Source: Lingula anatina
Taxonomy: Eukaryota > Brachiopoda > Lingulata > Lingulida > Lingulidae
Direction: 5' to 3'
Assembly (NCBI RefSeq): GCF_001039355.2
Contig: NW_019775991.1
Span: forward strand, 733,187-777,559
Length of the DNA: 44,373 nucleotides
The notes below the pieces were generated by a model. That model saw nothing but the letters and a program-made list of their open reading frames with translations, was not told the DNA's origin and made no database searches. This document shows positions 1-11,359 of the stretch, one piece after another. Made by a program: the position numbers and the translations under genes. Numbering within the stretch: the stretch's first letter is position 1; every line of letters starts with the position of its first letter.

Positions 1-410
1 TTTTTTTTTTTTTTTTTTTTTTGGTACAGCGGGCTAGCTCCAGGCCCTCTTTGTTTATGGAGGGGAAAATATTTTAAAAAATGCAGGATACCAATTAATG
101 ACATATATTTTAGTTCTTGAAGAGATGTTTAATTTTGCAGACCTCCACCAAGAATACTGAATTCTCGTAATAATTAATAAATCATCCATATAGTCTAGTT
201 AAGTGTGAGATGATACGCTGACATTGTATGCAAGAACACCTTTAGCCTCAATGAGAGGTGTTCAAGGCGCATATATTGAGAAAGGGTGACAGTGCATTAT
301 TTGAAATACATACAGAGAGAACGTACTCAAATATCTCCAAAAATATCAATACTATAACAATAACCATTAATTATTCCGATAATTATTTCTTAATTTCGAT
401 GTTTTTCCAG
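1..410. other. Intronic DNA upstream of the first visible MGAT5 exon
   Basis: It begins with a run of 22 T. I see no exon that fits the MGAT5 frame. A possible 26-base exon-like piece (an acceptor-like TTTTGCAG ending at 140, then a GTAATA) is too weak to call. AT-rich intron. Confidence 0.5.
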
Positions 411-3400
411 GCTGAGGTACGGCTAGATATCATGGGTCTCCTGGTCCAGCTCGTTCACCCCTGCCCTGGCAAGCAGTTTGATTGGATGAGGCAAAGAATA
501 ACACGCATGTGGCCAAAGTGGAGGAAAGCAGCCATTGAACTGAGGGATTCTGGGAAGATTAAACGTGGAAGAAAGAGCAAAAAGGTGATTTGTGCACTGT
601 TATTGATAATTGTTATGTTAAGTTGTATTAAAAATGCAGTAACCCCCTACTTTTGAAAAAAAATTGATTAATTGATGCTATATACTGTAAATTTTTCTAC
701 AGATTCTCCTGCACTTTGGAACTCTAGCTCAGGGAATAAGATTGGATGAAAAGGCCTTTCTTGGTGAGTAGCATGTGTTTTTTTTTAATGAATACAGTCA
801 ATTAGCACAATAACTGAATGGGGGCAATATTCTGTTAGTATTATTTTAATTCTGTGATCACAAAACCCAAAGCTACTTTCTGTCACTATTTACTTTTCAT
901 AAATTTAAGTCAGCAATTTTCAATTTAGATCATCATTTCCTCGTATTTTTCAGTCGTGCACAAAATTAACCATCCTCTCACATGATGCTGTTTTTGAAAA
1001 TGTGATCAAGCAATTGTTTATGTTTGAGAAACAGGGTTAACACCCTCCCTCCCCCTCGATTTGTTTTCAGGTGGTCCACTGGGGGAGCTTGTACAGTGGA
1101 GTGATCTGATGACAACTTTATATATCCTGGGGCATGATGTCACCTTCACCACAGAGAAAAGTCAGATTGAGTAGTAAGTGGTAATTACACGTAAACGCAT
1201 GCACACACAAACATACACACGCACAATGTTTGAGGACACACACACCTGATTGGGGGACACACAAACATAAATATGGGAGACTTGAACACACATTCGTGGG
1301 CACGCACACACACACATTGCTCCTGGTTTATCAGTATGACGAACGTCTGTCTGTCTGCAGTGTTAAAGAGAATGTCACTTCTTTGGACCTAAAAATTTAC
1401 TGAACGATAATTTCTAGTCATCTATGTGTCATTTTCTGTGCACTTTGATCACTTAGGGGTCAGTGAGAGTGGATATTGACACGACTGGTGTTTAGCATGC
1501 TCTGCTGTAACAGTGGACTGTCATGTACACAGATGTCACTGATGTCAATATCTGGTTGAGAAGTACTCTGCTTCTCATGTAAACATCTAATTGTTAAGAT
1601 TCCCACCTCACACACACACACACACACACACAATTTTAAATTGCAGCAACAGAAAGTCACAATTATTATTTTATTTGTAGTCTGCTGACCAATTATCATG
1701 ACACTCTCCAAAAGTCTACATGGAGAAAAAAGAAAGTGCCCTTTGACCTCATTTATACTGATATTTACGGCATCAAGCTGTTTAAAGAACAATACCTCCA
1801 AGACACAAGCCTAGGCCCATCTAGGTAAGTTGTTAATTTTTCTACGTAACATATTTTTTTTTGCCTGTTCAACAAAGAAGAATACTGTAAAAGATAATAT
1901 TAAAGTCTTTTACGACAGGATAAAAATTGCTATAGCATTGTTATTTAAAGCACAGTCAAGAGATGAAATATTGGTTGTGTGAAATGATGAAGCTATAAAA
2001 ATGAATATATTTCTTTGCAATTAACGGTATCAAAGACTATTTTATGTTTCTTTTAAACTGCCTACATACATAGTGCAGAAATTTTTTTTTAATTTGGTTC
2101 CTGATGCAAAATAAACATTATCCAAGAAAAGTAAAAAAAAAAAGTGCACTGTTCGTCATTATTTGATAGGTGTCTCTTCCGTGTGTTGGACTCGTTTGGC
2201 ACAGAGGCAGATTTCAACTCCTTGACTTACGCACTGGCTCACCACAGACAGGAAAACCCTGCCAGAGTCTGCTTCTGGTCCTGCAACAACTTGGAACTGC
2301 AGCAATACTTCACAATGTTTCGTAAGTTTATTCTGCTCTAGTCTTCTGAGAAGATCAACATTCTAAATTTTTCACTAATCTGCTTGGTATAATAAACATT
2401 TTTTGATATCTGTAAATTCTAACTTCATTATCATAAAATAACTAAATTATTATTACTCAAAAGTACAATCTATCTTTGATGCCCTTTTTCAGCTAAAATA
2501 AAGCCACCAAAGATGATAACTACTTTGAATTCATCTAATTTTTTAAACTGCAATAAATACAGTACTTTGGGCTCACCAAACATACTAGTACATGTATGGG
2601 CATGTGTTGTCTCAACTTTTAACTCCTAATGTGATGACTTGGACCCCATTCCCAGAGATTAGATCAAAATAGATCGACCTAACTCCCTGGGGGTTCATGC
2701 TTAATAGCTGTCAGCCGAGCGGGCACGGAAGTTAATTATCCCCTTACAGCTTGTAGTAGGCGGGACGGACATTTAAGCTGGATTATCTGACAGTAATCTA
2801 GTGAGACTCCCACAGGGATAGATCGATCTAAAATCTATGGGAATGCACCCATAGTGTGATGACTTGGTTTCAGCCCACACACCAGACAACTCCTTCATGG
2901 GTTTTGTAATTGAGAAACCAGAGATGAACGACAGCCTCAGTGTGGCCAGGCACCCCAAACAGGGCCTGATATATGCCAAGCAGCATTACATGTTTAAGGT
3001 AAGATTAGTATGTCTGTCTGTCTACCTGTGTGTGTCCGTCTTTCTGTTCATCTGTCTGTGTGTGTGTGTGTGCTTGTGTGCGTGCCTGTTTGTCTGCCCA
3101 TGTGTGTGTGACGGTGTATGTGTCTGCCCGTTTATCTGTGTGTGTGAGTGTCTTTCTTGCAGTTCTCCTGTTTTTGTGTATGTGTGTGTATGTGTACGTA
3201 TGTTTGTGAATGTATATGTGACAGAGAGTGTGGAGCGAAGTGTATCATCGTTTGTTTCTTGATTTCTGTCATTATATCTGTTTTCCTGTTTTTTGTGATT
3301 ACAATCATGTAATTGGCATTATTTCCGTTTAATAATGACCCTTAGTTTCAGCTGGTGGCACTTACTGGATAGGTAGCATCGCCTCTCTGATTCTGTAGTT

Positions 3401-4135
3401 TTATCATCCAGTGTGTGTTTTTCCAGGGGAAGGAGCCATACCTGGATATCTTGAAGGAGTACTTCACATTACACGGGACCAGCAGTCCCTCGGTTCTAAT
3501 ACCCAAAGAGGATGAGGGGAAGGTTCCCGATTACGTACAAAATCATGGCGTGCTCCAAAACGCTGAGTATACCCAGTTACTTTATCAGTCCAAGGTGAGA
3601 GAAGTTGTTCTGCTTGTTTTGCATGTACTAAAATATTTAGTGCTTGCATCAATGTATTAAACATAGTGACGGACTAGCATCAACACTTTGTTGTTGTGTG
3701 CTGAGGAAGCACGAACATATGCGCACACACAAACACACACTTGCATTGACACTTTCTTGGAAGCACCATAAGGATGTCCAGTTTCATCTCAATTCTTCTA
3801 AATATTTTTGCTTCACAAAGGTGAATACTGATCTTTTTCCCGTGCTGCCTGTTTCACTGTCCAGTTTTGTGGCAGTACAAGAAGCATGAAGGTGTGTGTG
3901 TATGGGGCACCTTTAAAAATAGTTATATTATTTCACAAAAGGTTCCCTGCTAGCTAAGAACTTAATTGCCAAGGTTACATGGTCACGTGGACACATCTTA
4001 CCCTATCAGGGACAGTGTCACAACACTCTTATGGACACGTGCACACATCTTACCCTATCAGGAACAGTGTCACAGCACTGGAAATCCTACTCAACTAAGC
4101 CAGGAAACGGACTTAAGATTAGTGTGAAACCTGGG

Positions 4136-4190
<55 letters not shown>

Positions 4191-6071
4191 TGGTACCTGG
4201 TTTATTATTATCATTATTCTGTGTTCTAGGTATTTATAGGTATGGGCTTCCCCTATGAGGGTCCCGCGCCACTGGAGGCCATTGCAGCTGGCTGCGTCTT
4301 CATCAACCCCAGATTTGACCCCCCACACAGCCGCAAAAATAACCGTTTTTATAAGGAAAAACCAACAAACAGAGAGGTCTGCATGAAATCTTTCTCTACT
4401 TGTTCATTCTTTATTTATTATGTAATATTTTAATGAGCAAAATTATTATATTATTTAATCAACAGCTATGAGATTTAACAGGTTTTATTACTTAATTGCA
4501 GATTACAAGTCAGCATCCTTATATTGAGCATTTTATTGGGGAACCATATGCCTATACAATTGATATAAGCAACCAAACAATTTTGAGAAAAACTGTGGAG
4601 AAGATATTAGCCACAACTGAGGTTGGTAACAGTTTAAGATCTAACAGCTGCTAAATTTTAAAATTATGAAAACATTTCATTGGTGAAGTTGAATGGTCTA
4701 ATGCCTTTATCATATGTGTTTGCCCAGTGCCTCCTTAATATTAAATTTGCCCTTAAAAAAAATAAAAATATGTATCTTCATCATGTAAAGTTATGTGTAT
4801 GAGCTTTATTAAAACCATTATCTTCATGTTTATTTTTTCTTCAAGACTTTGGGATATTTGCCCTATGAATTCACAGAAGCAGGGATGATAGAGAGAATGA
4901 ACTATTACGTGGAGAACCAGGACTTGTGCTCTGTCCCGAGAAAAAGCCACATTCCAGACTCCGCCATTCACTATGTGTTAGGAGAGCCAGGAAAGTCGTG
5001 CAATGAAGTTTGTAGGGATCAGGGTAAGTGCTTACAGAGAATGGGGTAAGTGGGTGTAGAAAATGGGGTTAAAATTGTCTTTATTACCATTTAATTTGAA
5101 GACAGTTCAGGCCTGTAGCCAGCAATTTGAAAAAGAGGGGTTCTTTTTCTGAAAACCTGGACCTTTAAGCATGAAACCTTCATGTACCTAAATAAAATTT
5201 TACCCATAGGGGACCTTTTCCCGACAATCATCATCATCATCATTATTCACTCTTGGGTGGAATGGCACAAGTAGCTGCAACATGCGTAGTCCAAAATTGT
5301 TTCTGATTTGCTATTAAAAATTCCAAGGATTCCATTTAGTTGCAGACCAGTACAAATGTGAATGAGAAGTTTACTGTACATGTGGTCTGTCCAAATATGT
5401 TACCTTGGAAACAATTTGGTCTAATGTGCAGGCACAGTGCCCAGCAAACTGGAGTCTTCTTTTCTGATAACGGATTTTAACAGGGGTAACAATCTGCATA
5501 TGCAGGGACAGTCTCGCCAGCTGATATTCAGCACTCAATATTGAGTCAGTATTTATTCTTGTGATTAAGAAGAACCTTATCAGAAAAAATAAACACTTTC
5601 TAGGTAGCTTAACCTGAATATTTCTTCAAAATTTTCAATATTGACTTAAGTACTTGCTGAGAAATTGTTACATAATTGATGATACATGGTGAATGTAACA
5701 TAGTTAGTAAACTGAAAAAAAAATTTATCAGAGGAAATATTTCATTAGATTTTTTGAAAAGAATTTTACTTTCTATCTCTTGAACATATTTTCAATTTAT
5801 TCCAGGATTTATATGCGAGAATACACATTTCCCAGCTATGAACAGTGAAACTTTTCTACATCAGATGAAGATAACATGCGACATTAATAAATTCATCTCG
5901 GACATTGTCCACCCCTCGGTCATTAAAGAGACAGAGGACCACTGGACCTGCTTCTTCCAAGCTGATGCGGATTTGTTCAGTTGCGCTGGCAGAAAAACAA
6001 GCCACAGAAGAGCGTGTTCATGTAGGACGTTCAAAAAAGACCAGACTGCTCTTTGCGATACTTGTAGTTGA
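411..6071 (+). CDS. MGAT5: MGAT5-type alpha-1,6-mannosylglycoprotein 6-beta-N-acetylglucosaminyltransferase, 3' eleven exons (partial gene)
   Basis: Golgi type II enzyme (GT18) that adds the beta-1,6 GlcNAc branch to the trimannosyl core of N-glycans, using UDP-GlcNAc. Exons read by frame and GT-AG sites: 411-584, 703-763, 1071-1173, 1681-1824, 2170-2321, 2874-2998, 3427-3594, 4230-4376, 4502-4621, 4846-5023, 5806-6071 (stop TGA). Phases join without conflict and give about 545 residues, against about 740 for the vertebrate enzyme; the transmembrane and stem exons must lie upstream. Signature segments visible: GGPLGELVQWSDL (exon 3), VLDSFGTE (exon 5), HTPDNSFMGF (exons 5-6), GFPYEGPAPLEAIAAGC (exon 8), the SQHPYIEHFIGEPYAYTID stretch (exon 9), and a cysteine-rich C-terminus ending CDTCS (exons 10-11). 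MGAT5 and its paralogue MGAT5B cannot be separated with certainty. The 3' UTR is interrupted by a transposon 28 bases after the stop. Confidence 0.95.
1612..1632. repeat. (CA)n microsatellite in MGAT5 intron 3
   Basis: A CA dinucleotide run of about 20 bases, about 50 bases before exon 4. A looser CA-rich stretch (1201-1316) lies earlier in the same intron. Confidence 0.9.
2649..2843. mobile_element. Short TIR element (MITE), copy 1, in MGAT5 intron 5
   Basis: A 195-base element starting TTCCCAGAG and ending in a near inverse (TATGGGAA). Internal inverted AGATCGA/GATCGATCT motifs lie close to both ends. A second copy at 36829-37029 is similar along its full length, which fixes the borders. 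A 13-base direct repeat, TGTGATGACTTGG, lies at 2630-2642 and 2855-2867 on either side. The right copy ends seven bases before the exon 6 splice junction. It has no coding capacity. Confidence 0.8.
3001..3215. repeat. TG/TCTG-rich low-complexity tract in MGAT5 intron 6
   Basis: Degenerate TGTG and GTCTGTCTG repeats immediately after the exon 6 donor. Open frames read through it are low-complexity cysteine/valine runs and not genes. Confidence 0.75.
4138..4185. repeat. Poly-T tract (about 48 bases) in MGAT5 intron 7
   Basis: Uninterrupted T run, about 45 bases before the exon 8 acceptor. It could be the reverse of a retroposon poly(A) tail, but I see no retroposon body or target-site duplication beside it. 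Confidence 0.85.
5108..5221. mobile_element. Fragment of CAGGCCYGTAGCCAG-type TIR element in MGAT5 intron 10
   Basis: Begins CAGGCCTGTAGCCAGC and continues with a body (AATTTGAAAAAGAGGGGTTC, then a GGACCTTT motif) that matches, inverted, the copies at 9449-9569 and 10363-10523. The right TIR is missing or decayed. Non-autonomous, hAT-like by terminal sequence. Confidence 0.7.
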
Positions 6072-6212
6072 TGGCCTGCCTTGAGCTAAAATTGTTGCAC
6101 AGGGGCGGATGGAAGCAGTCTTCTGGGACTTCCAGAAAACTGTGAGAATTTTCTAGGTTTACATTGACAGGTATCTGATTTTCTGTCGGAAGATGGTCAA
6201 TAGTGGAGAATT

Positions 6213-6227
6213 GAAATATCTCTAGAT
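6213..6227. repeat. Left target-site duplication of the LINE insertion
   Basis: GAAATATCTCTAGAT, identical to 8892-8906, which follows the LINE poly(A). Fifteen exact bases is a normal size for target-primed reverse transcription. Confidence 0.8.
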
Positions 6228-7649
6228 TTAGTTCACATTTTCTATTAAGCTCGTCTAGTGATATGAATCTACCATGGTTATCAATAATATCATTTATGAA
6301 GAAAACTCCGTTTCGCAGCCATTTTTTATAACATGTAGCTCTATGGTTAATTTTTATCTTGTCGTTTTTCCATATCGGTTGTGAGAGGATTTCTTCAACA
6401 GTTGTACTAGGGTTATTCTGTATTTCTGCCCAAAAGTCAATCACGTCTTGCCAAAAACTGTTATTCATTTTTATTGACCTTAAGCCCTCACTTGTTAGGT
6501 TCCAAAAATTTTCTTTTCCATATTCTTTGAGTTCGTTTGCGAGTATATTTTTCCAGCTACTCTTGTTTTTTGTGTCGAGAAATCTCTTTATCCAGGACAA
6601 TTTTAGTGATTTAGCAAACAATTTAATTTGTGGCACCCTGAGACCTCCTTTACTATAGTCTGATATCAGTGTTGTCCGTTTAATTTTGTCAATTTTACTA
6701 TTCCATATAAAATTAAAAATCATTGATCCAATGTTTTGAAAATTATTTCGGAGGGATTTGGCAACACTGTCAGAATTTGTACCAGTATTGGGAAGGCTAA
6801 TGTTTTTACTATTGTTACTTTTCCCATTAAAGATAAATTTCTCAACGACCAGTCCAACATTAATTTTTTCACCTTATTAATCTTTTCCTCAAAGTTTACA
6901 TCATAATAGTTAGGTTTATTAAGTTCATACTTTATGCCAAGCAGTTTAAAGTTTCCCTCATGATTCCACTTGATGTTCTCCGCAGTTTGTATTTCTTCAT
7001 AGCACCCTCGTTTGCTTCCGATCCAAACTGCTTCGGTCTTGTCAAAGTTAATTTTTAGGCCAGAGCATTCGGAAAAAAGTTTAATTACCGCGAGTGTTTT
7101 TTGCAGGCTCAATTGGTCGTCCGAGAGAGTTAGCGTCGTGTCATCTGCGTATGAAGTAATCAGGTACTCGACGTTATCAATTTCTATTCCATTTATTTCG
7201 GGGTCTTTTTTAATTGCTGCTGAAAGTAATTCAATACATAAAATAAATAAGTATGGGGAAAGAGGGTCGCCCTGTCTCACACCCCGCCTGACCATAAAGA
7301 AATCAGAAAGATGTCCATTATTTTGAATTGACGACGAAATTTCAGAGTATAGAGTTTTAACCCAATTTATTATTGTTGGGCCGAAATTGTAAAATACTAA
7401 AGTGGCATGTATGAAATTCCATTCCAAAGTATCAAAAGCTTTTTCATAGTCTAGTAGGAGGAGGAGACCGGGTATTTGAACGTTTTCAGTTTTTTCAATA
7501 AGGTCGAAAATCAACCTTGTGCATTCACCAATAAATCTCCCTTTTACGAACCCTGTTTGTGTGCTACTTATTAACTTATTGAGATATCGTTTCATTCTAT
7601 TTCCTAGCAATTTATTTATAGCAATTTCCTCAACTACATGAGTATCCAA
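6228..7649 (-). pseudogene. LINE ORF2 reverse transcriptase segment, inverted 5' part, frameshifted
   Basis: Read on the minus strand this is the RT of an L1/Tx1-like non-LTR retrotransposon. It starts at about the NKLLGNRM region and includes TQTGFVKGRFIGE, the LLDYEKAFDTLEW block, RRGVRQGDPLSPYLF and the catalytic YADD box in SYADDTTL. The thumb and connection follow. One frameshift near 6720 separates the part ending in FKTLDQ from the part starting in IFNFIWN. The endonuclease and start of ORF2 are absent (5' truncation). Reading beyond 6228 toward 6031 is the host MITE, open by chance. Confidence 0.9.
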
Positions 7650-8891
7650 AGTATTATTCCGGTCCAGTGGCGAAAGGCCATTTTGAATAATGGTAAACGT
7701 TTAGAAAGCATCTGCATTAAGAACAGCAATGCAATGAAGAGTGTCCCAAAGCCATCCAGATACTTTTACCAAAAATACATCCAAGAACTTGAAAAAATCC
7801 CTAGAAAAGCAATAAACAAATGGCACACAGATATTGGGGAAATTTTAGACGAAGAGAAATGGCATTTGATATTTAGATCGGTTTTTACCGAGATAGATGA
7901 CACAAAATTACAAACATTGCAATTTAGAATTAATCATAGAATTTTCAGCACAAATTCGTACTTAATGAAAATAAAGAAAAAAGAATCTCAGCTGTGCGAG
8001 TTTTGTAATATTGCCAAAGAGACAATATATCATGTATTTTGGGAATGTCCATACGTACAAAATATCTGGACTTGCCTTATTAATGCTTTAAGGGAAAGTA
8101 TGAAGATGAATATAGAGAGGCATCCCAAAGTGTTCTTATTTGGTCTTGTACAACAATTCAAGATAGAAGGCCTGTATTTACTTACATTGATAACTAAGAA
8201 ATACATAAGCATATGCAGGTCCAGATCCGACCCCCCCCCCTTGGGTAGGGTTAATACAATATGTCAGATGCTATGGAAATATTACCAGGTTCTCATTATA
8301 CATGTATCCTCAAGCGAAACGAACTAACATACAACAGATTTGGCTAAATATTGATAAGATATTAGCGGAATAACAAAACAAAACTGTTTATAATATGTAT
8401 TTTTATTTCTTGCTCAAAATAAGATCAGTATTTCAGTGACTGAGCATCTGTATTATAAGTATTTGTGTGCACTACAGTGTGCGTGCGCCTTCGGATGTGT
8501 GAGGCTGTATGTGAAAAATTGTGTGTACGAATGTGCATATACACTATATTACATTAAGACACAATCTATTATATCTCTAGTTCTTATAGTGGTGCACAGT
8601 ATCACCTTGCTTTGTTGACGTATTGTTCAGTTTATAATGTACTCTGTAATGTACTGAAGAATTTTGTATATTGTATTATACGTTCTACAATATTAAAATA
8701 AAATTTCAGTGACTGTGCACCCATAAAAGTGTATATATTGTATTAAGCTAGAACTACTGATGTAGTGTATTGTTTTGTATTTGTACTGAAATGTGCTTTC
8801 TGATTCTGTGATGTATTGCATGTTCTCGTATGTTTGTCTTCTTTGTAATGTGCTGTATTGTGTTTGTATATGTTTAATAATAAAAAAAAAA
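7641..8891 (+). pseudogene. LINE ORF2 C-terminal segment (zf-RVT) and 3' UTR with poly(A), sense part
   Basis: The plus-strand frame (7638-8327) carries a C-terminal zf-RVT domain: CEFC near residue 120, then HVFWECPYVQNIW. It is the natural continuation of the inverted RT segment after a gap of roughly ten residues. A C-run at 8231-8240 probably disturbs the reading frame near the end. A non-coding 3' UTR follows, ending in AATAATAAAAAAAAAAAG. Sense 3' half plus inverted 5' half is the arrangement expected from twin priming. Confidence 0.88.
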
Positions 8892-8906
8892 GAAATATCT
8901 CTAGAT
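8892..8906. repeat. Right target-site duplication of the LINE insertion
   Basis: GAAATATCTCTAGAT directly after the LINE A-tail, matching 6213-6227 exactly. Confidence 0.8.
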
Positions 8907-9448
8907 CTGCCCCTGGCTATACTGCATTTTAAAACTCAGTTGATAATTAATCTTGAATTCAAGAGCAATTTTTGTACCATCTGCTAGTTTTTAGGATCCT
9001 AGGAGGCAGGATTTTTTTTTTGTTTTGTTTTGTTTTGTTTTTTGCCGAAAAAATTTCTCCGGATACTGCTTCACGAAATAAGTTCTGAAAATTGGTCCTC
9101 ACTTTCAGGTCGAAATAATGGTTTACTTTGACTTTGACCCAAATTAAATTAGCTGTAGTCCAGTAAAATGAGGCAATAATTGTACCTATTTGGTGTTAGG
9201 AAGGGTAGAGCTCAGCAGCCCCCTTTTCCCCCTATTGTTTGCCTTTGATACCTCATGTAAAAGTAGTCATAACCAAAAAGACGCTTCATAGTCATTAACT
9301 AATTTAGATTGTACTTTTGTACACACACTATTTTGAAAGCGTTTTATTTTTTCAGGGATGTGTCTGTGTATTTTTTTCTAGTTGTAGTGCAATGTTTTGA
9401 TATATAGTATTAAAAGGTTGTGTGACATTTTATAATGTGATTATTTTT

Positions 9449-9569
9449 AGAAGAAAGAACCCCCCCTTTTTCTGGGTAAAATTTTTTCTAGGTACATGAA
9501 CGTTTCATGGTAAAAGGTCCACTTTTTCAGAAAAAGAACCCCCTTTAGAAATTGCTGGCTACGGGCCTG
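9449..9569. mobile_element. CAGGCCCGTAGCC-type TIR element, fragment in inverse orientation to the 5108 copy
   Basis: Ends CTGGCTACGGGCCTG (9569). The body motifs GGTAAAAGGTCCACTTTTTC and CTAGGTACATG are shared with 10363-10523. The left TIR is not recognisable. Confidence 0.75.
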
Positions 9570-10082
9570 CTGTATGAATTTTAATAAATACAGTCTAAAA
9601 ATATTGTTCTGTACAGAAGTTTGAGGAAAGCACGTTGGCTGATAACAGCTCATACTGGTGTAATACTGGTTATGTATTGGGGATGAAACCAAATCCATCA
9701 AGTCTGTGTATGAGTAGTTTATTTATGTGAATGCGTGGCAACATAAACAATAAAGAGAAATGCACAATCAAAAGCATACAAATGTACAATTATACGGTTC
9801 TGCTGATAAATAAATTATACATTTAGGTACTTGGAATACCCTTTGTACATAAAATCTACAACAAATCCCAAGGGGCCTTCACACACACACAGACACACAC
9901 ACACACACAGAGGGAGGCTTGATGTTTTCCTGCCAATACTGAGTTTACTGGTTATGACGGTTGCCGAACTATGATGAGGTGGATATATAATTATATATAT
10001 AAATATTAAATAACTACAATTATTAATTTTATTATAAGTAATAGTGTCATCATGATCATCCTTTTGCGGAATGGGAGCGGTA

Positions 10083-10223
10083 GCTACCCTCCACCAGGGC
10101 GACAGATTGATTTTTCACAGATATTTACAGCTATGTCTCTAGATAAATAGACAGTCATTTTGGCTCTGGATTTTTCCGTTTTTCCCTATATAATCTGCCA
10201 CCCTGGTAGAGGGAAACGGTAGC
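10083..10223. mobile_element. Palindromic MITE with ~26-base TIRs
   Basis: The left arm GCTACCCTCCACCAGGGCG plus ACAGATT is inverted in the right arm (AATCTGCC, then ACCCTGGTAGAGGG, ending GGTAGC), with a few mismatches and a small insertion. About 141 bases, non-coding. Confidence 0.65.
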
Positions 10224-10362
10224 AGGGGCATGCTCAGATCAGAGTAGCTTCCATCTCGCCATTCTTAGTGTTTTATTTGGTAGACGACACACGTCATTCA
10301 CGTGGGTGTTTGAACAGCCAGAATGTGGTCTGCCTCTTAAGACTTTCCACCAGGTGGTGTCC

Positions 10363-10523
10363 CAGGCCCGTAGCCAGGGGGGGTTCGAAAGAACCCCCCT
10401 TTTTGCTGGAAAAAGGTCCACCCCGGGTAAAATTTGACCTAGGTACATGGGGATTATATGGTAAAAGGTCCACTTTTTCAGAAAAAGAAACCCCCCCCTT
10501 TGAAATTGCTAGCTACGGGCCTG
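10363..10523. mobile_element. Complete CAGGCCCGTAGCC-type TIR element (161 bases)
   Basis: Left end CAGGCCCGTAGCCAG; right end CTAGCTACGGGCCTG, its near-exact inverse. TGTCC flanks both sides (10358-10362 and 10524-10528) as a possible short target duplication. Defines the family also present at 5108 and 9449. Confidence 0.85.
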
Positions 10524-11359
10524 TGTCCATAGATATAAGCTTGGAGAAAGGTTGATCTAATGTGTGGATACAAATTTTTCCATGACATTTGTATTAGTAG
10601 TTTTTTGTTTGTTTGTTTTCTTTAATCGCAATAGGCTTTGCCATGCATTACTTGTATTTTAAATGTCGGTGCCATCCTTGTTTTAAATATTAATAAGTTT
10701 TGTAACGCGCATTGGGATTTAATGGAATGTGTTATTTAAGCTAAAGTAAATCTTATTTGGCCCGAATGTTAGTACTTTGGTCGTCTTCGTTTATTATCCA
10801 TAAACTTGGAGACCAAGATTTTGTATCATTCTATTTTTTATATTCATATTTTCTCAGAAAACCTCGTTTCTATATTACACGGTCTTAAAATAACTATATA
10901 CGTTATTTCATGTTGATTGTAATTACAGTTCTGTATTAATACGTGCTAATAAATGTATTTCAGGTTTGTATTATTAACTATTCCGGGCCATGGTGGCTTA
11001 AAGGGTTTTGATAGACCACCCTTGTTATAAAATAATTCCCATTTTCGCATTTGGCTGTACTTATTCATTTTGAGAATTCATATTTTCTCCTACTGCTGAA
11101 GAATTTATTCCCTATACTCTAAATAAAAGGTCTGATAAACACCATCCATTGTGTCTGTGCGTGTATACTAGTGCCTGTAATTGTATCACGAAAAAGACAA
11201 TTATTATTTTTCTTCGTTTCTGAATAAAAATTTGACGCTAAAAACTATATGTATAATTAAAAATATTATATTTTTTTTATACGGGGGGGGGGGGATATAA
11301 TTATGCCCATAATCGTAAAATGGAAAAAAGCATTATAAATTTTTTAATCCTCTAAACAG

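Larger units (their letters stand above)
6100..8915. mobile_element. TIR element (hAT-like MITE) split by a nested LINE
   Basis: The left end is CAGGGGCGGAT (6100) and the right end is GATCTGCCCCTG (ending 8915), an imperfect inverted pair. Removing the LINE (6228-8891) and one copy of its target duplication leaves about 137 bases. That remainder resembles the complete 156-base relative at 30439-30594, which has the same left 100 bases and the same AAATATCTCT near its right end. No clear target duplication survives around this copy. It sits in the MGAT5 3' UTR. Confidence 0.75.

Noticed and set aside
1118-1315. Minus-strand open frame rich in Cys-Val
   Set aside because: It is read through a CA-repeat tract in an MGAT5 intron and has no family resemblance.
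3001-3262. Cysteine-rich open frame after MGAT5 exon 6
   Set aside because: It is TG microsatellite sequence read in frame; the real exon ends at the GTAAGA donor at 2999.
6031-6212. Extension of the LINE frame toward the MGAT5 stop
   Set aside because: The 15-base duplication and the relative at 30439 show that this is host MITE sequence, open by chance.
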